Position numbers and translations under genes: made by a program. The notes beneath the pieces are model-generated. The model saw nothing but the letters and a program-made list of their open reading frames with translations, ran no database searches and had not been told where the DNA came from. A DNA stretch of 64,000 nt from Antilocapra americana. Lineage: Eukaryota > Chordata > Mammalia > Artiodactyla > Antilocapridae. Shown here in pieces: positions 22,841 to 36,109 of this stretch. Location of the stretch: NCBI GenBank assembly GCA_007570785.1, contig ML664664.1:514358-578357 (forward strand), read 5' to 3'. Every line of letters starts with the position of its first letter. Position 1 is the first letter of the stretch.

Positions 22841-23876
22841 CAAAAAAATCCAGTAACCCCTGTGTTTAATGCAGGTAGCAATGCTTTTGTCTTTTCCTCT
22901 CATACAGACTAGTGACCTGTGTAAACCATTTCCCAGGTGCTTCACCATTTGGCTGTACCCTAGTTCAACTCCTCTGCGTTTGGAAGATTCATTGGGATCC
23001 CCTAAAATTTCCCCCATGGTAGCCACTGACAGATTGCTGATGCTCGGATCATCAGGAGAGGAAAAAATGAAAGCCATTCTATGCTTAATTCAATCTTTCA
23101 AGAAATACTTTTCTAACCACATTATAGTAAAAAGAAGAAACCAGACAAGTCTTCAGTTAGGTTCTAAAATATTTAGTTCATTTTAATATGAATAAAAGAA
23201 ACCACCCTCACAGATATGACATTACAGTATAATCAATCTTTTGTGTCATTTAATCCAGGATACAGAGTGGTAGGAAATGGGACCCTCAGGCAGTTTTATT
23301 TTACTGTTGATGGTTGGATGATAGAGCAAACTATCCTGCAAATCTCAAAAATGATGTATTGATAAACAGCTCATACACATGCTACAACAACAGAAAAACA
23401 TGATGCTTTTCAAGGGAATGAAGTGGGATACAAGAGAGCTGTAATAGCCTCCCCACATACACACTCACACCTGCATTTAACAATCTCCATTTGGGTGGTA
23501 TGTGCAGTTTTAATAAGTAATGAAAGGAATAATGAAGCTTTAAATCCAGCACATAAGAATAGCAGCCATAGGGATTCAGCAGAGCTGAAGTCAGCCCTGA
23601 GGCTGTGCATTTGGAAGTGGATCTGGCTCTGTGATTACACACAGGCAGTCACACTACCTGTTATAATTATAAAATGATGTCAGAGAGCAAGGATTGGGGT
23701 TTATGGCAAAGAAAAAGGCATCTATATCAACTGCAAGTCTGTTATGATTTCTTTTGGAATTTGTCAGCTTTTATAGAGTACAACAATTGAAATTATCTCT
23801 TTTGCCCCTTTATATCTCCATGAGGACTACAGTTGTTAAGAAGCTCTTTGGAAATTTTTCCAATTATCTTCAGTAT
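22841..23876. other. Unassigned sequence between direct repeats
   Basis: No exon recognised. Overlapping frames on opposite strands (22787-23186 and 23382-23677) have no recognisable domain and probably arise by chance. Confidence 0.4.
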
Positions 23877-24060
23877 TTCAGCATCTACTGGCAAACCTTT
23901 ATACACATTGGATAATTTCTTGTCACTATTAACTACTGTATGCTGATAGAAGCCCTTCTTTCTCAATTCCACAGATCCAAAGTGAGTCTTATTAAAAATT
24001 TTCTTCTTCTAAAAAGGACACATTTAATTGGATATTTAAGTACAGTGAAAAGGAAGGGCT
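23877..24060 (+). repeat. Direct repeat copy 2 (about 180 bp)
   Basis: Second copy of the segment at 22661-22840, about 1.2 kb downstream. The match begins near 'ctggcaaacc' and ends near 'aaggaagggct', after which the two loci diverge. Confidence 0.75.
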
Positions 24061-24686
24061 TCCTTTCTAGGTTCCATCAAAAATGAAGCAATGATTCATG
24101 ACATATCTTATTCCAATGCAATTCACGTCCTTGAAAGGAACTGACTACAAAAGAGTATGTGCTGAATTTTGTATCATTCAATTAACCTTTGAGATTTGAG
24201 GGGTTAAAATTAAATACATTCTTCTCTGTATTTCTCTGCTCAAAAAAAAAGATATAAAAATAAATCGAAGTTATATATCTTTCCTCTTAGCCCTCCTCTT
24301 CTATTAAAAGACAGAACTAAAATTCTCCAAATTGTAGAAACTGAAAAGCTCAAAGACATCTTTCATTTTACAGATCAGTCATAAACTGAGATAGGATCTT
24401 GGGAGATAAACTAGAGAATTCCTTCCTCCAAAGAAGAACACCCTTCGATTGACAGCCACCAAGATGTTCCTCAAGGATCTTCTTCCCCATCCATACCTTT
24501 GCATACTGCCTTCCCACTGTGAATTAGGGCTGATAGACACCAACAATAGGATTCTTCAGAAGTTATGGTGTGAGACTTCTAAAGCTAGTTATAAAAAGTA
24601 CTGCAGTGTTTGCCTTGGCCTCCTTAATCACTCTCTCCAGGGGAAGCTAGCTACCATGTTGTGAGGATACTCAAATAGCCCTATTG
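24061..24686. other. Unassigned sequence
   Basis: No gene or repeat recognised. The 71-codon plus frame at 24449-24664 carries no familiar motif. Confidence 0.4.
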
Positions 24687-25345
24687 GTTCAGTTCACTTG
24701 CTCAGTTGTGTCTGACTCCTTGCAACCCCATGGACTGCAGCATGCCAGGCTTCCCTGTCCATCACCAACTCCCAGAGCTTACTCAAACTCATGTCCATCG
24801 AGTCAGTGATACCATCCAACCATCTCATCCTGTCATCTCCTTCTCCTTGTTCCTTCAATCTTTCCCAGCATCAGGGTCTTTTTCACATCAGGCGGTCAAA
24901 GTACCAGAGTTTTGGCTTCAGCATCAGTCCTTCCAATGAATATTCACGACTGATTTCCTTTAGGATGGACTGGTTGGATCTCCTTGCAGTCCAAGGGACC
25001 CTCAAGAGTCTTCTCCACCATCACAGTTCAAAAGCATCAATTCTTCTACACTCAGCTTTCTTTATAGTCCAACTTTCACATCCATACATGACTAGACAGA
25101 ACTTGGTTGGCAAAGTTAAGGTCTCTGCTTTTTAATAAGCTGTCTAAAAGTTGGTCATAACTTTTATTCCAAGGAGTAATCATGTTTTAATTTCATGGCT
25201 GCAGTCACCATCTGCAGTGATTTTGGAGTCCCCCAAAATAAAGTCTGTCACTGTTTCCACTGTTTCCCCATCTATGTGCCATGAAGTGATGGGACCAGAT
25301 GCCATGATCTTAGTTTTTTGAATGTTGAGTTTTAAGCCCTATAGA
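24687..25345 (-). mobile_element. BovB LINE 3' fragment, antisense
   Basis: The left edge 'gttcagttcacttgctcagt' is the BovB tail reversed. The sequence then runs through the whole 3' UTR and C-terminal coding part to 'aatgttgagttttaagccct' at the right. A small deletion near 25120-25140 shifts the frame. The 114-codon plus frame over it is a shadow of the element's other strand. Confidence 0.9.
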
Positions 25346-25994
25346 GAGGTCTAGATGGAGAAGAACTGAAGCTCCTGGCAACAGTCAGTACCAATCTGCC
25401 ATCTGTGTTAAGTAAACCTTGGGGGTGGACGGTCCAACCCAATCCAAGTCTTCAGATAACTGCGGACTTGCCTGGTAACTGTCTACAATCTTGTGAGATA
25501 GCCCAAGGCAAATCACTCTCAAATTCTTGATCCTCTGGAAAAGAGGTAAGATTTATTATTGTTGTTTTACATCACTTGAGTTTTGGTAGTATCAATTACA
25601 TACACCCTTAACCATCTTCTAATCAGCTGCCAAATATTAGAAAGTTCACCTTCACAGAGTACATCATCCCCTTTTCCATACCTGTCATTAGAACCTTGGC
25701 TCAGAAGGTCCTTACCTCTCAGTTATACTATCACATTTGCATTTCAGTGGTAGTGCTCCACAACACTATCAAGAAAATAGGCTCATAGTGCAAAGTAGAG
25801 TCAAAAGGTACAAACTTCCACTTATAAAATATATAAGTCTTGGGGATGTAATGTACAGGAAAAAAGGCAATATGCTGAAATTATAGTTCTGATTTAATTT
25901 CATTTCCCTGATCAAAAGCTTTAAAAAGTTGTCCAGTCATTTCCAAAATTGACGCCCATTTCTTTATCTTGATATTTAAAGGCCTTGTATCATA
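25346..25994. other. Unassigned sequence with a small L1-like patch
   Basis: The patch at about 25795-25865 ('gtcaaaaggtacaaacttcc', 'ggggatgtaatgtacag') resembles a sense L1 3' UTR. Nothing else is recognised. Confidence 0.45.
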
Positions 25995-26440
25995 AATGTC
26001 AACTTTTAAAATTTATATAAGTTTCAGGTGTAAAGCATTATATTTCAATATCTATATATGCTACAAAGTGATCATCACCACAAAGCCTAGTTACCATCCA
26101 TCACCATACAGCTGACCCCTTCACTCATGTCTGCTTCACCCAACTGCCTTCCTCTCTGGTAATTACTAATATGTTCTCTGTACCTATGAGTATTTTTCCT
26201 GTTTGATTTTTTAATTCCACATATCAGTGAAATCATACAGCATTTATATTTCTCTGTCTGACTTATCTCACTTAGCATAAAACTTTCAAGTTCCATCCAT
26301 GTCATCACAAATGGCAGGATTTCGTTCTTTTTCTGGCTGAGTAGTACTCCATTTTGTGTGTGTGTACATTCACATATATATCACAACTTCTTTAGCCATT
26401 CATGGACACTTAGGTTGTTTCCATGCTCTCTGCATACAGT
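25995..26440 (-). mobile_element. L1 LINE 3' end fragment, antisense
   Basis: Antisense L1 text: 'gtttcaggtgtaaagcatta', 'tctgacttatctcacttagc', 'ttccatccatgtcatcacaa' and 'gctgagtagtactccatttt'. This is the ORF2 end and 3' UTR of an older L1. The minus frame at 26087-26308 is a decayed remnant without a catalytic domain. Confidence 0.8.
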
Positions 26441-26589
26441 CTTTTTTTTTTTTGCTGCTTAGCTACCATGTTACCATGTATTGGCCCCAGCCTCAGCCAA
26501 ACTGACTGTAAATTCTGCCTGTGTGTCTATAGTTATGCTGTTCTCTCTACAGGCAGACTTTGGTTATCCATCTTTGGCTATCAAAGCAC

Positions 26590-26850
26590 AGATCAAATGC
26601 TTCTTCTTTCATTGAGCCATTTTTGATGATCAACCTAGACAATGTCTCTGCCTCTTTTGATTTTCCACAGAATGTAATATTTTCCTTATGAAGCTTTATC
26701 ACATTCTGTTTCATCTTACAATATTTTGTCCTTTATTCTTTAGGCCAAGAATCATGTATTATTCAACTTTATATCTCCCCAAGTACTTGTCATGGTGACC
26801 TGTATGTAGCAGACATGGAATATTTACTAAGTTGAAATTAATTTATTTTA
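26590..26850 (+). mobile_element. L2 LINE 3' end fragment (ancient)
   Basis: Order and wording fit the L2 3' end: 'ttcattgagccatttttgat', then 'ctttaggccaagaatcatgt', then 'tatctccccaagtacttgtc' and 'gcagacatggaatatttact'. Divergence is high, as expected for a pre-mammalian-radiation repeat. Confidence 0.55.
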
Positions 26851-28332
26851 AAAAAGAAGAATGAGTATCATTGCTTGGCATGTAAAATTTTATATCTTGC
26901 AATTATATCCCTCTAAGATAAGTTGAAGTATGTCAGATGAGAATGCATAATCTGATGAATTATTCTACCTATCACTTGATGATATTTAAGAGCAAGATTA
27001 TTTATTTTTATATATTATCTTTTCACTGAACCTGCATCACTTAAGGGCAACAAGATATATTTTTCTCTTTTCTTTAAGAATATACCTGTCTTATAGTTTA
27101 ATGTATATATTTCCTAAGAGCAAAGACCATATTTTTAATTGACTTAGAATTTCTCTCAGTTTTTATTGCTAGGTCATAATTTATTTCATTTGCTTGTTTT
27201 ATTTAAACCTTATCACATGGGAAAAAAGATACTAAGAGTCAGAATAGACAATATAATAAGACATTTAAATACATTATAAAAATGATTAGTGTTTGCCTGT
27301 TTTGTAAGTGATCTTAAAATGAGTGTATGTTTTCTGAATTTTCCTTTAGGCCTGGAATGAGAATTTTGTAGTGAAGAAAGACCTCAGTCAGAGTAGGCAT
27401 TCGGAGACCTGATTCTGGAGCAGGCTTTGTGAATTCAGAAAAGTCTTTTGACTGATCTGTGTAAATTTTAACTTTAGTTAAAAGAAAATCTTTACTTATT
27501 TTGTAATTGTCAGATACTTTATGTCAGACACATTAAATGCACCCCAAGTGTCTGCTGTGACCCCAAAGGTCTCAAGATTACTAAAATTACCTTTACACTT
27601 TCTTAAATAGTTAAATACACTTTCTTAAATAGCCATACAATGGCGCAAGTCTTCATTGCAGATACAGATGGAAGTTCCAAGTGGCCCTAATTATGTCCAA
27701 GGGTTCCCTTATGGAGATGGGATTGGTAGAGCTACACTTTCTTTTATCTCTTTTGATTCTATTTCTTATTTCTGCAGCATTTTCAACTGTTTTTCCTGAC
27801 TGCTACTCTCTTCCTGACCCACCTTATGCCATGCTGTAGTTCACAAATTATCCTTCATTTTCCCAAAGTACTATTTTTTTCTTAGAAGTTATACTTTGTA
27901 GCAGACTTATTAAAACTTTGGGGTAGTAAAGGAAGATTACAGAATACTAAGAGGCACAGTTAATACTGGAAGTATTTTTTCTAAAAATCACTAGTAAAAC
28001 TCTAAGAAATGTTATTGTTTGTGTTTTCTCTTAGGACTTGGATTAACACCTTCTCCTTTTACTCTAATAAACCCTTTACAATGCCATCATCACCTCCTCC
28101 TCTCTTCTTTGCTGCTTGAAATAGAATTCTTTCATTGTGTAACTGAGAATAATAATAAACCTTCTATGGCTCAGCTCAGAATTCATCTATTTGCTAGAAG
28201 TCTTACTTTTCTCAACGTAAAGTAGACTGGTCAATCAGGATGCTCTGGTCAATCAGGATGCTCTGAAAGATGAAGGAGAATCATCTCTATAACGGACTCT
28301 GTCACTCCTTTTTTGGCAGGGGGGCATTTCCT
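26851..28332. other. Unassigned sequence with two short tandem duplications
   Basis: No gene recognised. 'acactttcttaaatag' occurs twice about 22 bp apart near 27594-27631. An 18-bp unit is perfectly repeated in tandem at 28227-28262 (see the finding). Confidence 0.5.
28227..28262. repeat. Perfect 18-bp tandem duplication
   Basis: The unit 'ctggtcaatcaggatgct' occurs at 28227-28244 and again at 28245-28262 without mismatch. Confidence 0.95.
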
Positions 28333-29175
28333 TTTTTTTAAGGTATAACTGACATACAACATTATATTAGGTTCAGCTGTACAACATATGATTCAATATT
28401 TCTATATATTGTGAAATGATGACCACAATGTCTAGTAAACATCTGGCACCATACACAGTTACAGAATTTTTTTCTTGTGATAAGTACCTTTAAGATCTAT
28501 TCTTGGGGCTTCCCTGGTGCTTCTGTGGTTACGAAGCTGCGTTACAATGCAAGAGACACAAGTTTGATCCTTTGTCCAGGAAGATCCCACGTGCCATCAA
28601 ACAACAAAGCCCATGTGCCACAACTACCGAGACTGTGCTCTAGAGCCTGGGAACTGCAACTGCTGAGCCTACATGCTGCGACTACTGAAGCCTGCATGCC
28701 CTGGAGCCTGTGTTCTGGAACAGAAGCAGCCAGCACAACGAGAAACCCGCATACCGCAAAAGAGCAGCAAAGCTTGCCACACCTAGAGAAAGCTCATGTA
28801 CAGCAACAAAGACCCAGCACAGCCATAAATAAATAAATGTCCAAAAAAGATGTACTCTCTTAGCAACTTTCAAATATGCAATACAGTATTATTAACTCTA
28901 GTACTTTGCTGTATATTGTGTCCGCATGACTTATTTATTCTATAAGTAGAAGTTTGGACCTTTTGAGCCTCTTCACCCATTTCACCCACCTTCCACCCTC
29001 TCTGCCTCTGGCAACCACCAATCTTTTCTTTGTACCTATGAGCCTGTATTTTTTTCTTAAAGATTCTATACATAAGTGAAATCATTTGGCATCTGCCTTT
29101 CTTTGTCTGACTTATTCCACTTAGCACAATGCCCATGAGGTCCATCCAAGTTGTCACAAACAGCAAGATTTTATT
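28333..29175 (-). mobile_element. L1 LINE fragment, antisense, split by a CHR SINE
   Basis: Antisense L1 pieces at about 28333-28503 ('aggtataactgacatacaac') and 28850-29175 ('cttagcaactttcaaatatg' to 'atccaagttgtcacaaacag') continue each other across the SINE insertion. A 98-codon minus frame (28870-29166) is decayed L1 sequence. Confidence 0.8.
28504..28849 (+). mobile_element. CHRL-type tRNA SINE inserted in L1
   Basis: Sense SINE of the long CHR type. The head is 'ggggcttccctggtgcttct', the body has repeated 'cacaactac' and 'gagcctg' wording, and the tail is 'ataaataaataaatg'. The flanks 'aagatctattct' (left) and 'aagatgtactct' (right) are a target-site duplication with two mismatches. 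It is younger than the host L1. Confidence 0.85.
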
Positions 29176-32100
29176 CTGTCAATGTGAATATTCTGAAACA
29201 TAACACTTATTTTTTCCCAGTGACATTTATTCCTTTCTACCATATGCAATTTCATGATTTCCTTTTTTTTTTTTCATTTCTCATATCACCCTGGTCTTTG
29301 AAACCTTCAAACAAAAAACAGTTATCTTTTCGAATTCAACTTCATCTTTCTCATGACAAGCATTTACTGGCTGTCATTTTTGTAGGCAGTATGATTCTGA
29401 GTCTCAGGAACCAATGATGTAAGACCGTGGACATGGATTCTTGACTGGATGTATTATAATTCAGTCATCTCTTTTTACTCCAAGGCTTTCAGGTCTTCTG
29501 TTGCCTGGTTGAAATTCCTGTCCTTAAATACCTACTGCTGATCACCTGCTCAGTGAAATTCCCTCCTCCAGAGCTGAACTCCGGGGTCTCTGGAAATACT
29601 GTCCCCTTTCTTCTTAGATAGACTGTCTGGGTCTAGGCCATATATGAATCTTTGGCTCATGATAATTTTTCCTTAACCCTGGTAAGAGCTTCCAACTTAG
29701 TCCCTTGCTTCTAGCAGATCCTCTGTCAAACAGCACTTCCAGAATCATTTTGGCGAAACTTAAGTCTTGTCCTTTTACTTCTCAAGGGTCTGATTCTCCA
29801 ATTTCCAGTTGATCACAAAATCTGCTTTACAGGCAATTTCCTATAAATCAGACTTCATCTCTTTCCCCCACTGATTAAGACACCACATCCAAACTCATTT
29901 CATTGATCACTCCTGATCTTCTAGTGGATTTCCAGCCTTACTCTCTATGACTCCTTTTCCCTGTGCTTCAGCTTTCCTTCTCTCCTCTGATATTTCCAGT
30001 TGGGATGTCTTTAAGATCCTGCTGAGCCTCAGACAACCTCTTTCACGTTTGTCTTTGTTCATCTTACCATGGTTTTACCTGGACAGTAGAGAGGCTTTGT
30101 ACCCTTAAAGGATGAAATTACTATCTCAATTCAAGTCATGACTCCCATAAAATACTGCTACCCCCAAACTAGCCAGACGTGTATGCTGTATTATTGAGTT
30201 AAATGTGGATACAGATGGTTGGTTAATAAAATGCATAGGAAAGTTGCTTATGATGAGATGGAGAGCTGAAAAAAAATTTAAAAGGCAACATCAGGACCTC
30301 CAGTCATCAATAAACAAATTTCACCAATGAGACATAGTGCTTATTATTACTGCTTTACTGAGTTGTGAATAAAGCACTTCCTTCTGTGAAGTCAGTGAAG
30401 TAATAAGGAATCTTTGTACCTGGATTTATAAATATTTAGGAGATTTTTGGGTCAAGGAAAAAGGAACTGAGTAAAAATTTTTTTTTTTTTTTGCAGGGTG
30501 TTGGGAGGGAATGTATTTCAGTTTCACAAAGCACGACATGTGAAAAAAAGGGACTTGACCTAGAGCCACCCTTACCCCCAGCTTGTCCCAATTCAGAGGC
30601 TATTCTGAAAGAGAATAATCATCCAAATGGGGCCTCTCTCCCTGAGGACACTAACTTCATAAGTTGCCAGATTTTGGGAATCAGGAAATGATTTAGTTTT
30701 TATACACCCATTTCATGTCTTTCTCCTTAATAATCCCGAATGAATTCTTAGTTAGGATTTTATAAAGACAAGAGACGAGAAAGGGGATAAAACAAATGTT
30801 TGAAAACAAAGGAATAAGTTGAGCTATGTTCTGTTAACCAACAGTTCATTAATACCCTGACAGATTTACAGGACATTGACAGTTTATACAGAAATAAATC
30901 ATGGTGGTGGTACCAACGTTGGTTACTGGGAATGACTAAAGTGATCCCTCCATCTCAAATTTCCTCTGGACTCTCTTCTTTCAATGTCCTGACTCTGCAT
31001 TTCCAATTTGGCTACAGAATTTCTCAAATGATACATCTCACACTACTTTGTACAAGACTAGTCCCTTCCAGCTTTCATTATGAACACAGTAATCACAGAA
31101 TGTTTTTAGTCTTTACTGTCCAGATAGACTGCTTCCTAAAATTTAGCGACTATTTTTTGTTTGTTTGTTTTACTGCTCTGTTTCTGCATTCATTTTTAAG
31201 TACGGTTGTTCAGATCTATGCAATGCATAAAGTTGAAAACCAGGTATTTGCAGTCTAAGGACTTGCACATGTATTTTAGAAAGACACATATTACCTCCTG
31301 GGGAATATGTTCCATCATTCAAATGCCCTTTTCTTAATGTGCATTTACTTTCTCTCCCTACAAAGAAATGCATGCCTCTGGGACTAAGTTAACAAGTTCA
31401 GGTCTTTACTGCTTACCTGTTTCTTTATTTCATTTATCTTTTACATTTATCTTATTTTACTATGGTGCCAAACGCCACCCCATGCTCTGGAGGACAAATA
31501 AGTTTCATTACAGAAGGTAAATAGAATATTCCATTACATAAGGCAGAATATTCCAGACCTATAGAGGTGGTTCCAAAATGGTCCTGTTTCCCCATCTAAA
31601 TTAAGAGACAGTGGCAAAACTAAGACCAAATATAGGCTCTTTAATAAATGTTAATTATGAAACATTCTTATATAAATGCTAATTCTTTTTTGTATACACA
31701 TCCTACTTTACAATTGAGAATAGTGGTAGGTAGAATCATACAGAAGAGTAGTATGTATACAATGAACACCTATTTATAAAAAGAGGCAGTGGAAATGCAG
31801 GAGAGGGCTCTTAAAGAAGGCTTCTGGAGGAAGCGATCAGTCCTAAGATAGAAGGTTTACAGTAGCACAGCAGACAAAGACAAACGACGTTGGTAGTGTA
31901 GACTGCATCAGATCATAGTGCCTTATGCAGAGCTGCACATTGGTGGACATGCAATTATAATACTCAGCTCATTAAACTGACCAGGGGTCCATGAATGTCA
32001 ATTCTCCAACTGTGATAGGCCTGAAAAGGCAGATTCAGTAAAAAGAGAATGCTTTTTTGGCTGAGAAACATTTTGAAAACTTCAGGGGACCTTAGAAATC

Positions 32101-32553
32101 CTGTGGTCCAGAGCTTGAACTTAGATAGGGGGAAACTGATTTTTTGGCACTATGTATAAAGAAATGAGCCACAGTCTTTCCTTGATGATCTGTCACAGAC
32201 GTACTCTTTATGGCAATTTACTACCCTTCCAGGGTTTATCTTTATCTTCAGCCTGACCTGTTCAGGGGAGAAATAAACCTCATACTCACTAATAACTCAT
32301 TAATTAACTCATTAAATTATTACTTACTGATGCCACATTTTGTGCTAAGTACTGGTAATAAAATAGTGGATAACAGAGACCACGGACCTCCCTTCATGAA
32401 GTCTGAAAGAGGAGACCAAGAGTTTAAAGGAATCATTACAAAAATATGTGATAAGTGATGTAATAAGGAAGTGCAGGGTGAGATGTGAACTGAGAGTAGG
32501 AACAACTAACAGAGTCTAGAGAGTTAGAAAAGATATATAATTAGGTTCCTGAG
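29176..32553. other. Unassigned sequence, about 3.4 kb
   Basis: No exon, RNA or young repeat recognised. Small frames (29151-29417, 30491-30691, 30932-31258, 32210-32458) lack domains. An ancient repeat-like patch near 32300-32400 ('gtgctaagtactggtaataa') resembles the MIR/L2-type 'size/abundance' wording but is too decayed to name. Confidence 0.4.
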
Positions 32554-32740
32554 GGACTTCCCTGGTGGTCTAGTGACTAAGACTCTGCACTCTCAAGGAG
32601 GGGACTCAGGTTCTATCCTTGGTCAGAGAACTAGATCCTGCATGCTGAAATGAAGATCAAAGATCCTTTGTGCCGCAAGGAAGATCCAGCACAACCAAAT
32701 AAACAAATATCAAAATAAAATAGGATCCTGACAAGAAAGA
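32554..32740 (+). mobile_element. CHR-type tRNA SINE
   Basis: Head 'gggacttccctggtggtcta', middle 'gaactagatcctgcatgctg', and a tail of aaat-type repeats. The flanks 'attaggttcctga' (left) and 'aataggatcctga' (right) form a near-perfect target-site duplication. Confidence 0.85.
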
Positions 32741-35547
32741 AAATAAAATTCAACTGGTACAGAAACACTCAAAAGAAAGGATAGCTTATAGATATGTTAA
32801 TAGAGTTGAGAGAATCAACAAATACTCCAGAGACTATTAAGACCAGGAGACAACTGCTACCCCTATGCCTGAAGGGGAAAACAGAGGAAATAATGTTATC
32901 CATCCTAAGAAAAGCTGGAGTCAGAAAGGGACCCCCCAGCAGAAGCTGTAGTCAATCGAAGGACACAGATTCTTACTGAAAATGTCACCCAGAGCAGGGA
33001 GAGAGCTGAAAAGAAATATTCCACTCTCTTTCCTCTATGTTTCTCTGGCCAAACCACATGAGGCTCAAGGGCCCATGTGTTTCAGTCTCTATGGGCCAGA
33101 GAGAACTCTGAAAAACACAATAGACAAAGGGGGGAGATGGGGCATGGGTAGGAATTAGAAGGCGGCAAAAGGAATAATCAGCAGAGAAGCCTTCTAGGAA
33201 GAAGTGACTTCTTACCAAAGAACTGAAGGATGACAAAAAACCTGACAGGAAGAAAGGGGAGAGTGTTCCAAGACTCACTGAGTTCTCTTGAGGCTGGTAC
33301 CCAGCTCCAGCACATCACAACTGAAGACATGAGTTTCTTCCATTCTTAACAGCCAGACTCTCATAATCCTATAAATTATCTATAGCTTGCTCTTCTTTTC
33401 GTAGATTATTAATATGTAAAAGTACGTTATAATTTGAGATCTTTCTTATCAATGTAGGTGTTAGCTGATGAAACTATCTGAGACTTCTTTTTAAGTCTGA
33501 AATGTCTCAATGGCCTTATGTAAATGTTGACTGAAGCTAACAGCATATCTCCCTTTTAGCAAGACAAAGGGAAGAATATTTTCTTTACTTTTCATCAAAG
33601 GAACAAAAATTAGTTCAGTGCTCCTCTTGAAATAATTTTTGAATTATTACCTCACCTACTTTTTCAAAAAATATCTACTAAGAAAGAAAGGAAAGAACTG
33701 ACTTTTGATGGACATATACTATGTGCCAGATAATGAGCTACTTATACTATTTCATTTTATCCTTCCAATGGTACACTGTATGACATCATATTGCATGGTG
33801 CTACCTTGGTAACAACAAGTAGCCAGGCACTAAATGATACAGTCAGGTTTCATAGGATTTTGTGACTCAAAAGTCACATCTTTCAGGTGTTTATATGTTT
33901 AAATCATTGTTGATGCTCACATTGGCGTTAATGAAAGAAGCAACATCTTCTTTTCTAGTGGCGCATATTAAGAATGGCGGGCACTATAAGAATCCCTTTG
34001 ATATAGGATGAAATGAGGATGCTATCACTTCTCTATTAAGTAAGAGAATAGCTTCAGGAAGAACATGGTATTTAAGCATGATCTGAACGAACAGTGTTAC
34101 AAGAAATCCAACGGAAAGCATCAAATAAATCATAAGGCCTGTGGGCAATACTATGCTAATTTCTGCCTTCTGGAAACATGTTCTTTTTGTTAAGCTAAGT
34201 AGGGCAAATCACATAGCTTCCTCCTCAAAGATGTGCTGCGTATCTTCTTGGAGGGAAAATGAATGACAACGAATCTGCTGGTTTAGAAACTCCTTTGTTT
34301 AGGAATTCTGTTAGGATGTTCTTTTGATTTGTGCATCTCCATACATAGATTTGGAAAAGATCTGTCCTGTTGGTTCATATATTGGTCCACAGTTTCTGTT
34401 CCAGGCAAACAAATACAGTGGTTACCCCTCAAAACATGTCTTTGTAGGAACAGTGCCTGCTATAACACAGTATTACTCACTCTACACCTTACCACTGATA
34501 AGTGACTGAGTAGGGAAATGTTAGGGATCCAGGACTGTCTGGACAACAGAAGACACCCTCCTTTAGGTAAAAGATGGTACATGCTGTGAGAAATATCTGG
34601 GTGTTTTTAGGCACTGTGCCTAAGAACAGAATAAAGGACATTAATACATCCTTTTCTTCAGTCTATCCATTAATTTCCTGAAATGTGTAGGCGTTTAAGA
34701 TTTTTAAGAAATCATAGGGTGCTCTGGACCAGAATAGGGAGTAAACAGAAACTAAAATAAATGAAGGTGATTTTAGTTATTGAAGAGATGACTTGGTTGG
34801 ATATTTGAAGCAGAGGGAAATTGGAGAAGAGGCAGCCCAGAGATATGTTCAAAATAATGATCCAGTTTGGAGCACATTGTAACTTAAGAGATATAGTGCT
34901 CTCATTACAGTGATCGTTGGAGGCAAGAAGCTAAAGCCAGAAAGAAATCCAGCAGTGTACTGCTCTGGGTGTCTGGATTTTGTTAAATAAGTGACAGATG
35001 AGCCTCAATCCCAGACATGTCTTCTTGGTGCAATGTGTAATGACAGAACAGTCCCACAAGGGATGTAGGTGGCATGGAGGATCTTGCAAGCCAGGACCAC
35101 ATGGGCAAGATCGGCAGTACAACAACTCAGAGAGGAAGCTACTCCTAGCAGGACAGCAACTGGACAACTGCATATTCTAAAGGACAAAAGTTACCACCCC
35201 CAAATGCCTCTTCAGCCTGCAGATTATTTTGAGCTGAAAACAAGATGCAGAAGACTCAGGAAGAACCTTTGACTTTCCCCCAGGCGTATAAAAGATTTAG
35301 CAGGTCTGGTTCCGGAATAGAGCTATCACCAGAGATATTTGAGAACATGAGCTAGTTGTGGTGGGGGAGACAGCAGGGCCTAGAGATTAGGGTCCACTCT
35401 GTGTCCCAGTGGCCCAGCAAACATTTGTTTACTAAACATTTGTCTTTTAATATCTGTGTGAATCGCCCTCCTCCCCTCTGAAGTTCCAAATCACCACCCA
35501 CAACATCCTTTTTTATCTTGGGCTAAAGATGCTATTTCAAGTGATGT
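32741..35547. other. Unassigned sequence with one MIR-like patch
   Basis: At 33700-33795, 'catatactatgtgccagata' followed by 'atttcattttatccttccaa' resembles an antisense MIR. The remainder, including small overlapping frames at 34931-35272, shows no recognised gene. Confidence 0.4.
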
Positions 35548-35678
35548 GCTGTGCTTAGTCACTCAGACATGTCCCACTCTTTGTGACCCCATGGACTGTA
35601 GCCCACCAGGCTCCTCTGTCCATGGGGATTCTCCAGGCAAGAACACTGGAGTGGGTGGCCATGCCCTCCTCCAGGTGA
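35548..35678 (-). mobile_element. BovA-type SINE, partial
   Basis: Antisense BovA half only: 'tgcttagtcactcagacatg' to 'ggccatgccctcctccaggt'. The tRNA-like head is absent, so it is either 5'-truncated or a BovA monomer. Confidence 0.8.
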
Positions 35679-36109
35679 TGGCTTTGGTCATTTTGGCAAG
35701 TTACTCAGTTTTCCTGGATCTCTCTAATGAACATGTTATGAAACTTTTGTTTAATTTTCTTATGTTAATCATGTCAATTTAGGACACAGGAAGATGTCTT
35801 GCCCCACACCAAGATTCATAAAAGTAAAAGGTATACATATATGTAAATGTAAGGCAGTAGCAGTATTCAGAGAGTCTGTGTAGGAAGAAGGCAGAGCATT
35901 GCATGAGCAGTGAGAAATGAGAATTTTCAGTATTATATGAACACTGGGTGATAAGGGAAGAGAAGAGTCAAATCATGACCCATAAGGAGGTACAGAAGTG
36001 CATGACAAAGTAAGAGACAGGAGAAAGTTCATAAAACAATAGTAACAAACATGTAATTTCAAACAAAATGCAGTTAAACATAGGAAGTGTGGACTGAAAA
36101 AAATGTACA

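Noticed and set aside
22787..23186. Overlapping frames of about 100 codons on both strands as a gene between the direct repeats
   Set aside because: Opposite-strand overlap and lack of motifs. I kept only the direct-repeat observation.
24449..24664. A 71-codon plus frame with several Cys as a possible exon
   Set aside because: No recognisable domain, no convincing splice sites at both ends, and no neighbouring exon-like frames.
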